Origin: Bacteroidales bacterium UBA5382
GTDB taxonomy: Bacteria > Bacteroidota > Bacteroidia > Bacteroidales > Dysgonomonadaceae
Length of the DNA stretch: 21,530 bases
Reading direction: 5' to 3'
Assembly (NCBI GenBank): GCA_002409745.1
Contig: DHOU01000038.1
Location: 42,981-64,510, forward strand
Positions 15,037-21,530 of the stretch are shown here, piece after piece. Numbering within the stretch: the stretch's first letter is position 1; each line of letters begins with the position of its first letter. Below the pieces are notes generated by a model. It was given only the letters and a program-made list of their open reading frames with translations. It was not told the origin of the DNA and ran no database searches. The position numbers were made by a program, and so were the translations under genes.

Positions 15037-16476
15037 ATGATGAAGATAGAACGTTCAGTTATGATTTTGCTGCTTCTCGGCGTATTGTTTGGGTTATGGG
15101 CGACAACTGCGTATGCACAGCAAACCGATACGTTGCGTATCGACTTAAATACGGCATTGGATATTGCTTTGAGCGAAAACCCCAACATGAAGGTGGCCGA
15201 TATGGAAATCACTAAAAAACAATACGCGAAGAAATCGGCCTATGGCACGCTTCTTCCTCAGATTGACCTTATCGGCCAATATCAACGCACCTTAAAGCGA
15301 CAGACAATGTATCTGGATGGGGATTTTAATATGCTGGGAAATTTCGATCCCTCCAAATTCACCCCTGAGGAATTAAAAATTCTCGATGTGTTGGGGCGCG
15401 CTATGGCTCCTGCCGAGGGAGGCAGCTCCAACGAAGGCATTCAAGTGGGGCGTAAGAATTCATGGACGACGGGCGTAAACGTGAGCCTGCCGTTGGTGGT
15501 GCCGTCGTTGTGGAAAAACATTCAAATCAGCCAGGTCGATATTGAATTGGCGATGGAAGAAGCGCGATCGTCTAAGATCAACTTGCGGAATCAGGTGAAA
15601 AAAGCATTTTTCAGCCTTCTATTGGCGAAAGACAGTTACGAGGTTTTTAAAGAAACCTATCGCACCGATTCTATCAATCTCGACGATATCAAAAACAAGT
15701 TCAAACAAGGGATTGTTCCCGAATACGACGTGATTACGGCCGATGTAAGGCTTAAAAGTATCATTCCCAATATTCTGCAAGCGGATAATATGAAAAAGAT
15801 CGCCGAGCTGCAACTGAAGATGCTAATGGGGATCGATTCGGAGGTGCCTATGACGGTTTCGGGCGCCCTATCGGATTATGAAGAGTCGATGTTCCAACAG
15901 CTTATTCCCGCCGACACGTCGATGGTGGAGAACAGCGATCTGAAGCAATTCGATTTGCAGTCGAACAAGGCGCAGAAAGCGTATGAACTGCAGAAGTTGC
16001 AATTCGCTCCCACGCTGACATCGTCTTTCAACTATATGTATATGAGTCAGAATAACGATTTCCGATTTCGCGATTATCGGTGGGATCCCTACTCGGTGGT
16101 AGGCGTCACGCTTTCCATTCCGCTGTTCAACGGGGGGCAGCGTTATTACAACGTTAAACAATCGCAGATACAACTGTGGCAGTTGCAGGAGCAGCGTAAG
16201 GATTTGGAGCGAAGCCTGAAACTTTCCCTGAAAAATAATATCGATTTGATCCATAAGAATATCGAACAGATCGTAGCCACTCAGTCGTCGGTGGAGCAAG
16301 CCCGCAAAGGATATGAAATTACCCGCAAAAGATACGAAACCGGATTGGGAACGATTGTGGATGTGAATGCTGCTGCGCTGGCCATGACAAGCGCCGAACT
16401 GCAATACCGAAACGCAATTTACGATTATCTGGCAGCTAAAGCTGATTTGGAAAAGGTGCTGGGATATGAGTTATGA
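15037..16476 (+). CDS. TolC-family outer membrane channel of an RND pump
   Basis: A 479-residue outer membrane efflux protein. The signal peptide is about residues 1-27 (MILLLLGVLFGLWATTAYAQ), followed by TLRIDLNTALDIALSENPNMKVAD, the standard TolC entry. Two OEP halves have long charged helices, and beta segments appear around LLPQIDLIGQYQR and FAPTLTSSFNYMY. The C-terminal GTIVDVNAAALAMTSAELQYRNAIYDYLAAKADLEKVLG is typical. Two ATG codons are adjacent at 15037 and 15040. It is the first gene of the operon and lies 67 nt before the adaptor gene. It is only loosely like the other TolC protein of the window, so the two pumps are not a recent duplication. Confidence 0.9.
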   Translation: MMKIERSVMILLLLGVLFGLWATTAYAQQTDTLRIDLNTALDIALSENPNMKVADMEITKKQYAKKSAYGTLLPQIDLIGQYQRTLKRQTMYLDGDFNMLGNFDPSKFTPEELKILDVLGRAMAPAEGGSSNEGIQVGRKNSWTTGVNVSLPLVVPSLWKNIQISQVDIELAMEEARSSKINLRNQVKKAFFSLLLAKDSYEVFKETYRTDSINLDDIKNKFKQGIVPEYDVITADVRLKSIIPNILQADNMKKIAELQLKMLMGIDSEVPMTVSGALSDYEESMFQQLIPADTSMVENSDLKQFDLQSNKAQKAYELQKLQFAPTLTSSFNYMYMSQNNDFRFRDYRWDPYSVVGVTLSIPLFNGGQRYYNVKQSQIQLWQLQEQRKDLERSLKLSLKNNIDLIHKNIEQIVATQSSVEQARKGYEITRKRYETGLGTIVDVNAAALAMTSAELQYRNAIYDYLAAKADLEKVLGYEL

Positions 16477-16543
16477 ATGATGAGGAAATTGTGAAGATTA
16501 AAACAGCTCGAATATAAAACAAAAGAAAAAAGAATATCAGGTT

Positions 16544-17563
16544 ATGAAAATGTACAACTTTTTCAGGTTTGCACCCTTGACGGCTTTGCTGTTGCTTGCT
16601 TCTTGCGGTGGAAATGCATCAAAAGATCAGGGCGAAGAAACGAAAAGCGCCCCAAGAGTCCGTGTGGAGGAAGTGAAGTTGGTGCCGGTAGAGCAACGCT
16701 CTACTTTCACGGCCACCGTCGAAGCGGAAGCTGTCAATAACATCGCACCCGCCATCGGGGGACGTATCCGCCGCATATTGGTCGATGTGGGCTCCTTCGT
16801 GCGACGCGGGCAGGTGTTGGTGCATATGGACCGCACGACTTTATCGCAGCAGGAAACGCAGTTGGTGACGCTCAAAAGGGATTATGAGCGCTACAAGGAA
16901 CTGTATGACGTGGGGGGAATCTCCAAACAACAACTCGATCAGGCGAAGACGCAACTCGATGTGGCCGAATCGTCTTTCGATAATTTGAACGAAAACACGG
17001 TGCTGACGAGTCCCATCAACGGCGTGGTGACCGCACGCAATTACGATCCCGGAGATGTTGCTGCCGGACTGCCGGTGCTCACCGTTCAGAATATCAATCC
17101 CGTAAAAGTATTGATAAACGTGTCGGAATCATATTATAATCAGGTGGTCAAAGGGATGGAAGTTGAAGTGAATATTGAAGCCCTGAATAACGAAACCTTC
17201 AAAGGAAAGGTGTCGTTGATTCATCCTACGCTCGACCCCGTGTCGCATACCTTTCCGGTGGAAGTTCAGGTAAGTAACGGCGATCAACGCATTCGCCCGG
17301 GAATGTTTTCTCGTGTGACGATGAATTTCGGTGCGAACGACCGTCCGTTGGTGACGGATCTGGCCGTGCTCAAACAAACCGGTTCCAACGACCGCTACGT
17401 ATTTGTGGAAAAAGACGGAAAAGCGATATACACCCTTGTGCAACTTGGCGCCCGTTTGGATGACAAATACGAAATCGTGTCGGGACTGGTGGCCGGCGAC
17501 AAGGTGATCGTGCAGGGAAATACATCTTTGATAGACGGAACGCCTGTAGAAGTGGTTGAGTGA
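16544..17563 (+). CDS. RND efflux periplasmic adaptor (membrane fusion) lipoprotein
   Basis: A 339-residue adaptor bridging the RND pump and the TolC channel. A lipoprotein signal with lipobox LLASC (Cys about residue 21) shows membrane anchoring by lipid, as in AcrA/MexA. The lipoyl domain first half is AIGGRIRRILVDVGSFVRRGQVLVHMD, then a short alpha hairpin (about 100-140), and the second half is TVLTSPINGVVTARNYDPGDVA. The beta-barrel and membrane-proximal domains follow, with IRPGMFSRVTM and GLVAGDKVIVQGN. The hairpin is shorter than in AcrA. It is 67 nt downstream of tolC and 100 nt upstream of the permease; that latter gap contains a heptamer array. Confidence 0.93.
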   Translation: MKMYNFFRFAPLTALLLLASCGGNASKDQGEETKSAPRVRVEEVKLVPVEQRSTFTATVEAEAVNNIAPAIGGRIRRILVDVGSFVRRGQVLVHMDRTTLSQQETQLVTLKRDYERYKELYDVGGISKQQLDQAKTQLDVAESSFDNLNENTVLTSPINGVVTARNYDPGDVAAGLPVLTVQNINPVKVLINVSESYYNQVVKGMEVEVNIEALNNETFKGKVSLIHPTLDPVSHTFPVEVQVSNGDQRIRPGMFSRVTMNFGANDRPLVTDLAVLKQTGSNDRYVFVEKDGKAIYTLVQLGARLDDKYEIVSGLVAGDKVIVQGNTSLIDGTPVEVVE

Positions 17564-17567
17564 TTAT

Positions 17568-17623
17568 AATTACAAAATACGAATTACAAATTACAAAATA
17601 CGAATTACAAATTGCAAATTACG
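17568..17623. repeat. Heptanucleotide tandem array inside the RND operon
   Basis: Eight in-phase units (aattaca, aaatacg, aattaca, aattaca, aaatacg, aattaca, aattgca, aattacg), the AATKACR-like flavour. It begins 4 nt after the adaptor stop codon (TGA 17561-17563) and ends 40 nt before the permease start. Confidence 0.85.
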
Positions 17624-17663
17624 GAAACGCGCGGTAGTGCGCAATAATCAACAATAACAGATA

Positions 17664-20600
17664 ATGAAATTATATGAATCGTCCGTAAAGAATCCGGTAG
17701 GAACCTCTTTGATATTTATCGGGATTGTCCTTATCGGTATTCTATTTTACCGGCAATTACCTATCGACTTATATCCGGAGATGGATTTGAACATCATCTC
17801 CGTCATGACGACTTATTCGGGTGCCGGAGCCGACGACGTGGAAGCAAATGTTACCCGTCCGTTAGAAGATGCGCTCAACTCTACCGAAAACCTGAAAGAG
17901 CTTACTTCGCAATCGAGGGACGGTATGTCGCTGATCATTTTGCAATTCGATTATGGCGTACCCATCGATAACATCATGAACGATGTGCGCGATAAGATTG
18001 AGATGATCTATTCGTTTTTACCGGAAGGAACCGAAAAGCCTATCATCATGAAATTCAGTTCGGATATGATTCCGGTGATGACGCTCTCGGCAACCGCCAA
18101 AGAGAGTTCCGATGCGTTGTATAAGATCCTCGACGACCAGGTGGCCAATCCGCTTAACCGTATCCCCGGCGTGGGAACCGTTTCGGTGACGGGTGCGCCC
18201 CAGCGGGAAATACAAGTGAACATCATCCCCGAAAAGCTCGAAGGGTATAACCTTTCGCTCGAACAGGTGGCACAGGTGATTGCAGCCGAAAATACCAACA
18301 TCCCTGCGGGGAATTTCGATATCGGTTCGCAAACATATATGTTGCGTCTTGAAGGCGAATTCGACGATAGTCGCGAACTCAATAATATCATCGTTGGAAA
18401 CAGTCAGGGACACGCCATTTATCTGCGCGATGTGGCGGTGGTAAAAGATACCGTCGAGAACCGTGTACAGGAGAATTATACCAATGGTCAACGAAGCGCT
18501 TCGATTGTGGTGCAGAAGCAGTCGGGAGCAAACACGGTGGCTATCGCCCAGGCGGTGAAAGAGCAGATACCTTTACTACAGAAAAATCTGCCGCCCGATA
18601 TCAAGATCGAAACGGTCATGGATACGTCCGATCACATCATCGCCTCCATCAACAGCTTGCTGGAAACCATTATACTGGCGCTGATTATCGTGGGTCTTGT
18701 GGTGTTGTTCTTTTTAGGACGATGGCGGGCGACCATCATTATTATGCTCGCCATTCCCATCTCGCTGATCGGCTCTTTTATTTATTTGTATCTTACCGGA
18801 AGTAGTCTGAACATTATATCGCTCTCGGCTCTGACTATCACGATCGGGTTGGTGGTGGACGATGCTATTGTGGTGTTGGAAAATATCACCACGCATATCG
18901 AACGCGGCAGTCGTCCGCGACAGGCCGCCGTATACGGAACCGAAGAGGTGTCGTTGTCTATCATCGCTTCTACGCTGACGATTGTGGCGGTGTTCTTGCC
19001 CATGACGATGGTGGGTGGTTTTGCCGGTATCATGTTTAAGCAATTGGGATGGATGGTTTCGATTATCATCACCTTATCGCTTATCATCTCCATGACACTG
19101 ACTCCGATGATGTCTTCACGGATGCTTCGATCCGAAAAAGATCGGGTGGCCGGGGCTTTCGACAAATGGTACAATAAGCATATTCTTCCGATGCTCGATG
19201 GTCTCGATTCCTGGTATGCCCGTGTGGTAAACCGCGTGGTGCGGCATCGGGGTTTGGTGATGACGGTGATGGTGGTCGTCCTTATTGCCGGAATGATTGT
19301 CAGCTTCGTCACGTTAAAGACGGAGTTTATGCCGGCTTCGGATAACAATGAAATTACCATGACGCTGGAAATGCCTACGGGAACCCGCATGGAAATTGCC
19401 CGCGAAACCGGCGCCAGAATATCGGATATGCTGCGGCAGAATTATCCCGAAATCGAAATCGTATCGTTTTCGGTTGGTCAAGCCGATGAAGACAATGTGT
19501 GGGCGGTTTTGTCGGAAAATGCATCCAATATCATGTCGTATAATATTCGTCTTGTAAAAGCAAACGAAAGAGATAAATCGATTTTCCAGATTGCCGATGA
19601 AATACGCGGTCAACTCTCGCTCTTTCCGGAATTGTACCGGTATAAGGTGACCAGTGGGGGAGATGAGACATCCATGACGGGTGAATCGACCTTAGACGTG
19701 GAAATATATGGATATGATTTGGCCGTTACCGACCGGATTGCCGCTGAACTTAAAGACAAGTTGACCGATATAGAGGGTCTTCGTAATGTGAACATATCCC
19801 GTAAGGATTACCGTATGGAGTACCAGATTCGGTTCGATCGCGAAAAATTATCCCTTAACGGGCTGACGATGAGTACTGCGGCAACCGCCGTAAGAAACCG
19901 GATCAACGGATTGACCATGACTCAGTTTCGCGAAGATGGCGATGAGTACGATATCCGGGTGAGATATGACGAACGCTACCGCCAGTCGTTGGAAGATATA
20001 CAAAATATCTTGATATATACTCCGACGGGAGCAGCCGTGCGTGTGCGCGACCTCGGCACGGTGGTAGAAGGGGCTTCGCTTCCGCAAATCGACCGTAAGG
20101 ACCGTGAACGTATTGTTACGGTACAGGCCAGTATTTATAATCGTGCGCTCAACGAAGTGGTGGTCGATATGCAGAAAGCGATCGATTCGACCGATATTCC
20201 TTCCGGCGTGGGCATACAAATCGGTGGCGCGTTTGAAGATCAGCAGGAATCGTTCGGCGAACTGGGTATGTTGTTGATCATAGTGGTGCTGCTCGTGTAC
20301 ATCGTGATGGCTTCGCAGTTCGAGTCGCTCACCTATCCGTTTATTATAATGCTTACGGTACCGTTTGCTTTTGTCGGCTCTTTCTTGCTGATGACGCTTT
20401 GGGGCACTTCGTTGGGTGTGATGGCTTTTGTGGGACTGATCATGTTGGTCGGTATGGTGGTGAAAAACGGTATCGTGATGATCGACTATATCAATTTGAA
20501 CCGCGAGCGGGGAATGTCCATTATCACGGCTGTGGTACACGGAGGGCGTTCGAGACTTCGTCCGGTATTGATGACCACGCTTACGGCTATTTTAGGAATG

Positions 20601-20813
20601 GTTCCGTTGGCTATCGGCACGGGGCAGGGCTCGGAAATGTGGCAGCCGCTCGGCGTATCTGTTATCGGCGGGATGACGTTCTCGACCATTATCACGCTGG
20701 TGTTTGTGCCGGTGTTATATTCCATCTTCGGAGGAAACGGTGTGAAACGGAAACGGAAAAATCATCGTAAACAAATTCATAAAGCCCAACAGGCGGCCGA
20801 TAATACACTTTAA
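17664..20813 (+). CDS. RND efflux permease (HAE1 / AcrB-type)
   Basis: The 1049-residue inner-membrane proton-driven pump. It has the normal AcrB-family length and two-fold design: TM1 at about 13-30, a large periplasmic porter loop (31-330), TM2-6 (about 335-560), a second periplasmic loop, and TM8-12 to residue 1020. The proton-relay Asp pair is in LTITIGLVVDDAIVVLEN (Asp399-Asp400), and the partner Lys is in MLVGMVVKNGIVMIDY (Lys934). The late GTGQGSEMWQPLG is also typical of HAE1 pumps. Metal-efflux (HME) features were not seen. The C-terminus is basic (KRKRKNHRK), cytoplasmic. It is followed 14 nt later by a P-II-like gene. Its substrates (drugs, bile acids, dyes) cannot be predicted. 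Confidence 0.95.
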   Translation: MKLYESSVKNPVGTSLIFIGIVLIGILFYRQLPIDLYPEMDLNIISVMTTYSGAGADDVEANVTRPLEDALNSTENLKELTSQSRDGMSLIILQFDYGVPIDNIMNDVRDKIEMIYSFLPEGTEKPIIMKFSSDMIPVMTLSATAKESSDALYKILDDQVANPLNRIPGVGTVSVTGAPQREIQVNIIPEKLEGYNLSLEQVAQVIAAENTNIPAGNFDIGSQTYMLRLEGEFDDSRELNNIIVGNSQGHAIYLRDVAVVKDTVENRVQENYTNGQRSASIVVQKQSGANTVAIAQAVKEQIPLLQKNLPPDIKIETVMDTSDHIIASINSLLETIILALIIVGLVVLFFLGRWRATIIIMLAIPISLIGSFIYLYLTGSSLNIISLSALTITIGLVVDDAIVVLENITTHIERGSRPRQAAVYGTEEVSLSIIASTLTIVAVFLPMTMVGGFAGIMFKQLGWMVSIIITLSLIISMTLTPMMSSRMLRSEKDRVAGAFDKWYNKHILPMLDGLDSWYARVVNRVVRHRGLVMTVMVVVLIAGMIVSFVTLKTEFMPASDNNEITMTLEMPTGTRMEIARETGARISDMLRQNYPEIEIVSFSVGQADEDNVWAVLSENASNIMSYNIRLVKANERDKSIFQIADEIRGQLSLFPELYRYKVTSGGDETSMTGESTLDVEIYGYDLAVTDRIAAELKDKLTDIEGLRNVNISRKDYRMEYQIRFDREKLSLNGLTMSTAATAVRNRINGLTMTQFREDGDEYDIRVRYDERYRQSLEDIQNILIYTPTGAAVRVRDLGTVVEGASLPQIDRKDRERIVTVQASIYNRALNEVVVDMQKAIDSTDIPSGVGIQIGGAFEDQQESFGELGMLLIIVVLLVYIVMASQFESLTYPFIIMLTVPFAFVGSFLLMTLWGTSLGVMAFVGLIMLVGMVVKNGIVMIDYINLNRERGMSIITAVVHGGRSRLRPVLMTTLTAILGMVPLAIGTGQGSEMWQPLGVSVIGGMTFSTIITLVFVPVLYSIFGGNGVKRKRKNHRKQIHKAQQAADNTL

Positions 20814-20827
20814 AAACTTACGAACGT

Positions 20828-21121
20828 ATGAAAGCAGTAATGATTATTATGAACCAGGCGCATTACATGGAAGTGGTGGATAACCTTTCATCTTTGAATA
20901 TCCGTGGTTATACGGCTTGGAAGCAAGTATACGGAAGAGGGAGCAAGACGGGTGAGCCGCATTACGGTAATCACGCATGGCCTACGGTTAATGATGCGAT
21001 TATGACTATTGTCGAGGATGATCGTGTGCCGGTATTATTGAAGTATTTGAAGGACTTGGACGCTCAGCATGAAAGACTCGGTCTCCATGCCTTTGTGTGG
21101 AATATCGAGGATATGATTTGA
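20828..21121 (+). CDS. Small P-II-like (PII/CutA-fold) protein at the end of the RND operon
   Basis: A 97-residue protein that starts MKAVMIIMNQAHYMEVVDNLSSLNIRG, like the first beta-alpha of P-II proteins (K-A-V-x-x-I, then V...L...G), with a loop VYGRGSKTGEPHYG that resembles the P-II T-loop start, and a second half (AIMTIVEDDRVPVLLKYLKDL) like the second beta-alpha-beta unit. The usual uridylylated Tyr motif is not clear and the ATP-binding residues are not complete, so it is best called P-II-like. It lies 14 nt after the pump gene, hence almost surely co-transcribed. P-II-like proteins have been reported beside heavy-metal RND pumps; here it accompanies a drug-type pump. Partner and ligand unknown. 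Confidence 0.72.
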   Translation: MKAVMIIMNQAHYMEVVDNLSSLNIRGYTAWKQVYGRGSKTGEPHYGNHAWPTVNDAIMTIVEDDRVPVLLKYLKDLDAQHERLGLHAFVWNIEDMI

Positions 21122-21202
21122 ACCGGAGAAGATAGAGTTTCACAATAATACTTGCCTTGCCCGTGATTGTAAAGATTACCTCCGACAATGGAGCAGATCG
21201 TT

Positions 21203-21235
21203 ACCGGAGGTGTCGTTCTAAGCGACACCTCCGGT
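21203..21235 (+). terminator. Strong hairpin: terminator of the RND operon or dispersed palindrome
   Basis: Perfect 13-bp arms ACCGGAGGTGTCG (21203-21215) and CGACACCTCCGGT (21223-21235) surround a 7-nt loop TTCTAAG. It lies 81 nt after the P-II-like stop. No U-run follows (TCTTAATAAATGG), so a normal intrinsic terminator is not certain. Sixteen bases of it recur at 6263-6278, which suggests a repeated element. Confidence 0.6.
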
Positions 21236-21375
21236 TCTTAATAAATGGTTTTCGGCCTTTAACCAAATTGATAATCTTCGGCTTGCTGAATTGATATAGA
21301 TAATATTTATAGTTTTCATAGAAAAAATCTATAAAGTATTTTTCTTTTTTATTTTCATTTCTAAAAAATTCCATT

Positions 21376-21383
21376 TACATTTG
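21376..21383 (+). promoter_or_regulatory. Candidate promoter -7 element
   Basis: TACATTTG, a full match to TAnnTTTG, pointing right. No -33 TTTG at the correct distance was found in the T-rich stretch upstream. It would transcribe through the G12 run into the next gene outside the window. Confidence 0.45.
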
Positions 21384-21506
21384 CCCCGTAGCGATAAATT
21401 TACTACCTGCCTTAATACGACAGAAATAATATATAAAATCCTGGTGAATGGATAAAATAATATATATTTCAATGTTACGCCTCTCGTTAATGAAAGTTAA
21501 AATATC

Positions 21507-21518
21507 GGGGGGGGGGGG
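21507..21518. repeat. Homopolymer run of 12 G
   Basis: Twelve consecutive G in an AT-rich setting, about 124 nt downstream of the TACATTTG element. Such tracts are prone to slipped-strand length change and can switch gene expression; the affected gene would be right of the window. Confidence 0.85.
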
Positions 21519-21530
21519 TATTTACATTAT

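Larger units (their letters stand above)
21122..21530. other. 409-bp gene-free right end
   Basis: I see no credible coding region. It holds, in order, a 13-bp stem hairpin (21203-21235), an AT-rich stretch from about 21240 with a promoter-like element TACATTTG at 21376-21383, and a run of 12 G near the right edge. It is probably the upstream region of a plus-strand gene that begins right of the window. Confidence 0.7.

Noticed and set aside
20399..20770. Plus-strand open frame of 123 codons in another frame inside the RND permease
   Set aside because: It overlaps the conserved C-terminal half of the pump and has no own start signal.

Overview
The window looks like the chromosome of a member of the Bacteroidota, most likely order Bacteroidales. 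The signs are several copies of the Bacteroidetes -7 promoter hexamer type TAnnTTTG, weak or absent Shine-Dalgarno sequences, a secreted S9 peptidase, a LytTR regulator and a cupin/HTH regulator typical of the group. I cannot place it to genus. The left two thirds is transcribed from the minus strand and the right third from the plus strand, with the switch in the 12963-13149 gap. No rRNA, tRNA, CRISPR array, insertion sequence or phage gene was seen.

Layout. Positions 1-3214 (minus): a marR - tolC - hlyD export cluster whose inner-membrane transporter must lie left of the window; two gap sequences share a candidate MarR operator. Positions 3329-4256: fabD with a clear terminator. Positions 4456-6866: an XRE/cupin regulator followed by an acyl-CoA synthetase. 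Positions 6965-8554: an inositol-monophosphatase-family gene directly abutting a ZIP metal transporter. Positions 8716-11253: a large exported S9 peptidase. Positions 11422-12962: a DUF2461 gene and ispE. Positions 13118-14748 (plus): a LiaF-like membrane protein and a LytTR regulator carried on its own membrane domain, with no receiver domain. Positions 15037-21121: a tolC - adaptor - RND permease operon ending in a small P-II-like gene. Positions 21122-21530 hold no gene that I can see, but do hold a strong 13-bp hairpin, a promoter-like element and a run of 12 G.

How it works together: two separate tripartite envelope pumps flank housekeeping genes (fatty acid, isoprenoid and acyl-CoA metabolism). 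The left pump is probably controlled by MarR. The right one sits beside a LiaF/LytTR module that could sense the envelope, and ends in a P-II-like protein that could tune the pump.

The most striking non-genic feature is a set of seven intergenic loci (eight arrays) with degenerate tandem repeats of 7 or 8 bp in at least five sequence flavours. At six of the seven loci the array begins within about 12 nt of the stop codon of the preceding gene. They resemble the short tandemly repeated repetitive (STRR) heptamers known from filamentous cyanobacteria. I found no clearly new enzymatic system; the repeats, the membrane-tethered LytTR protein, the P-II-like gene, the shared palindrome and the G tract are the items worth following.
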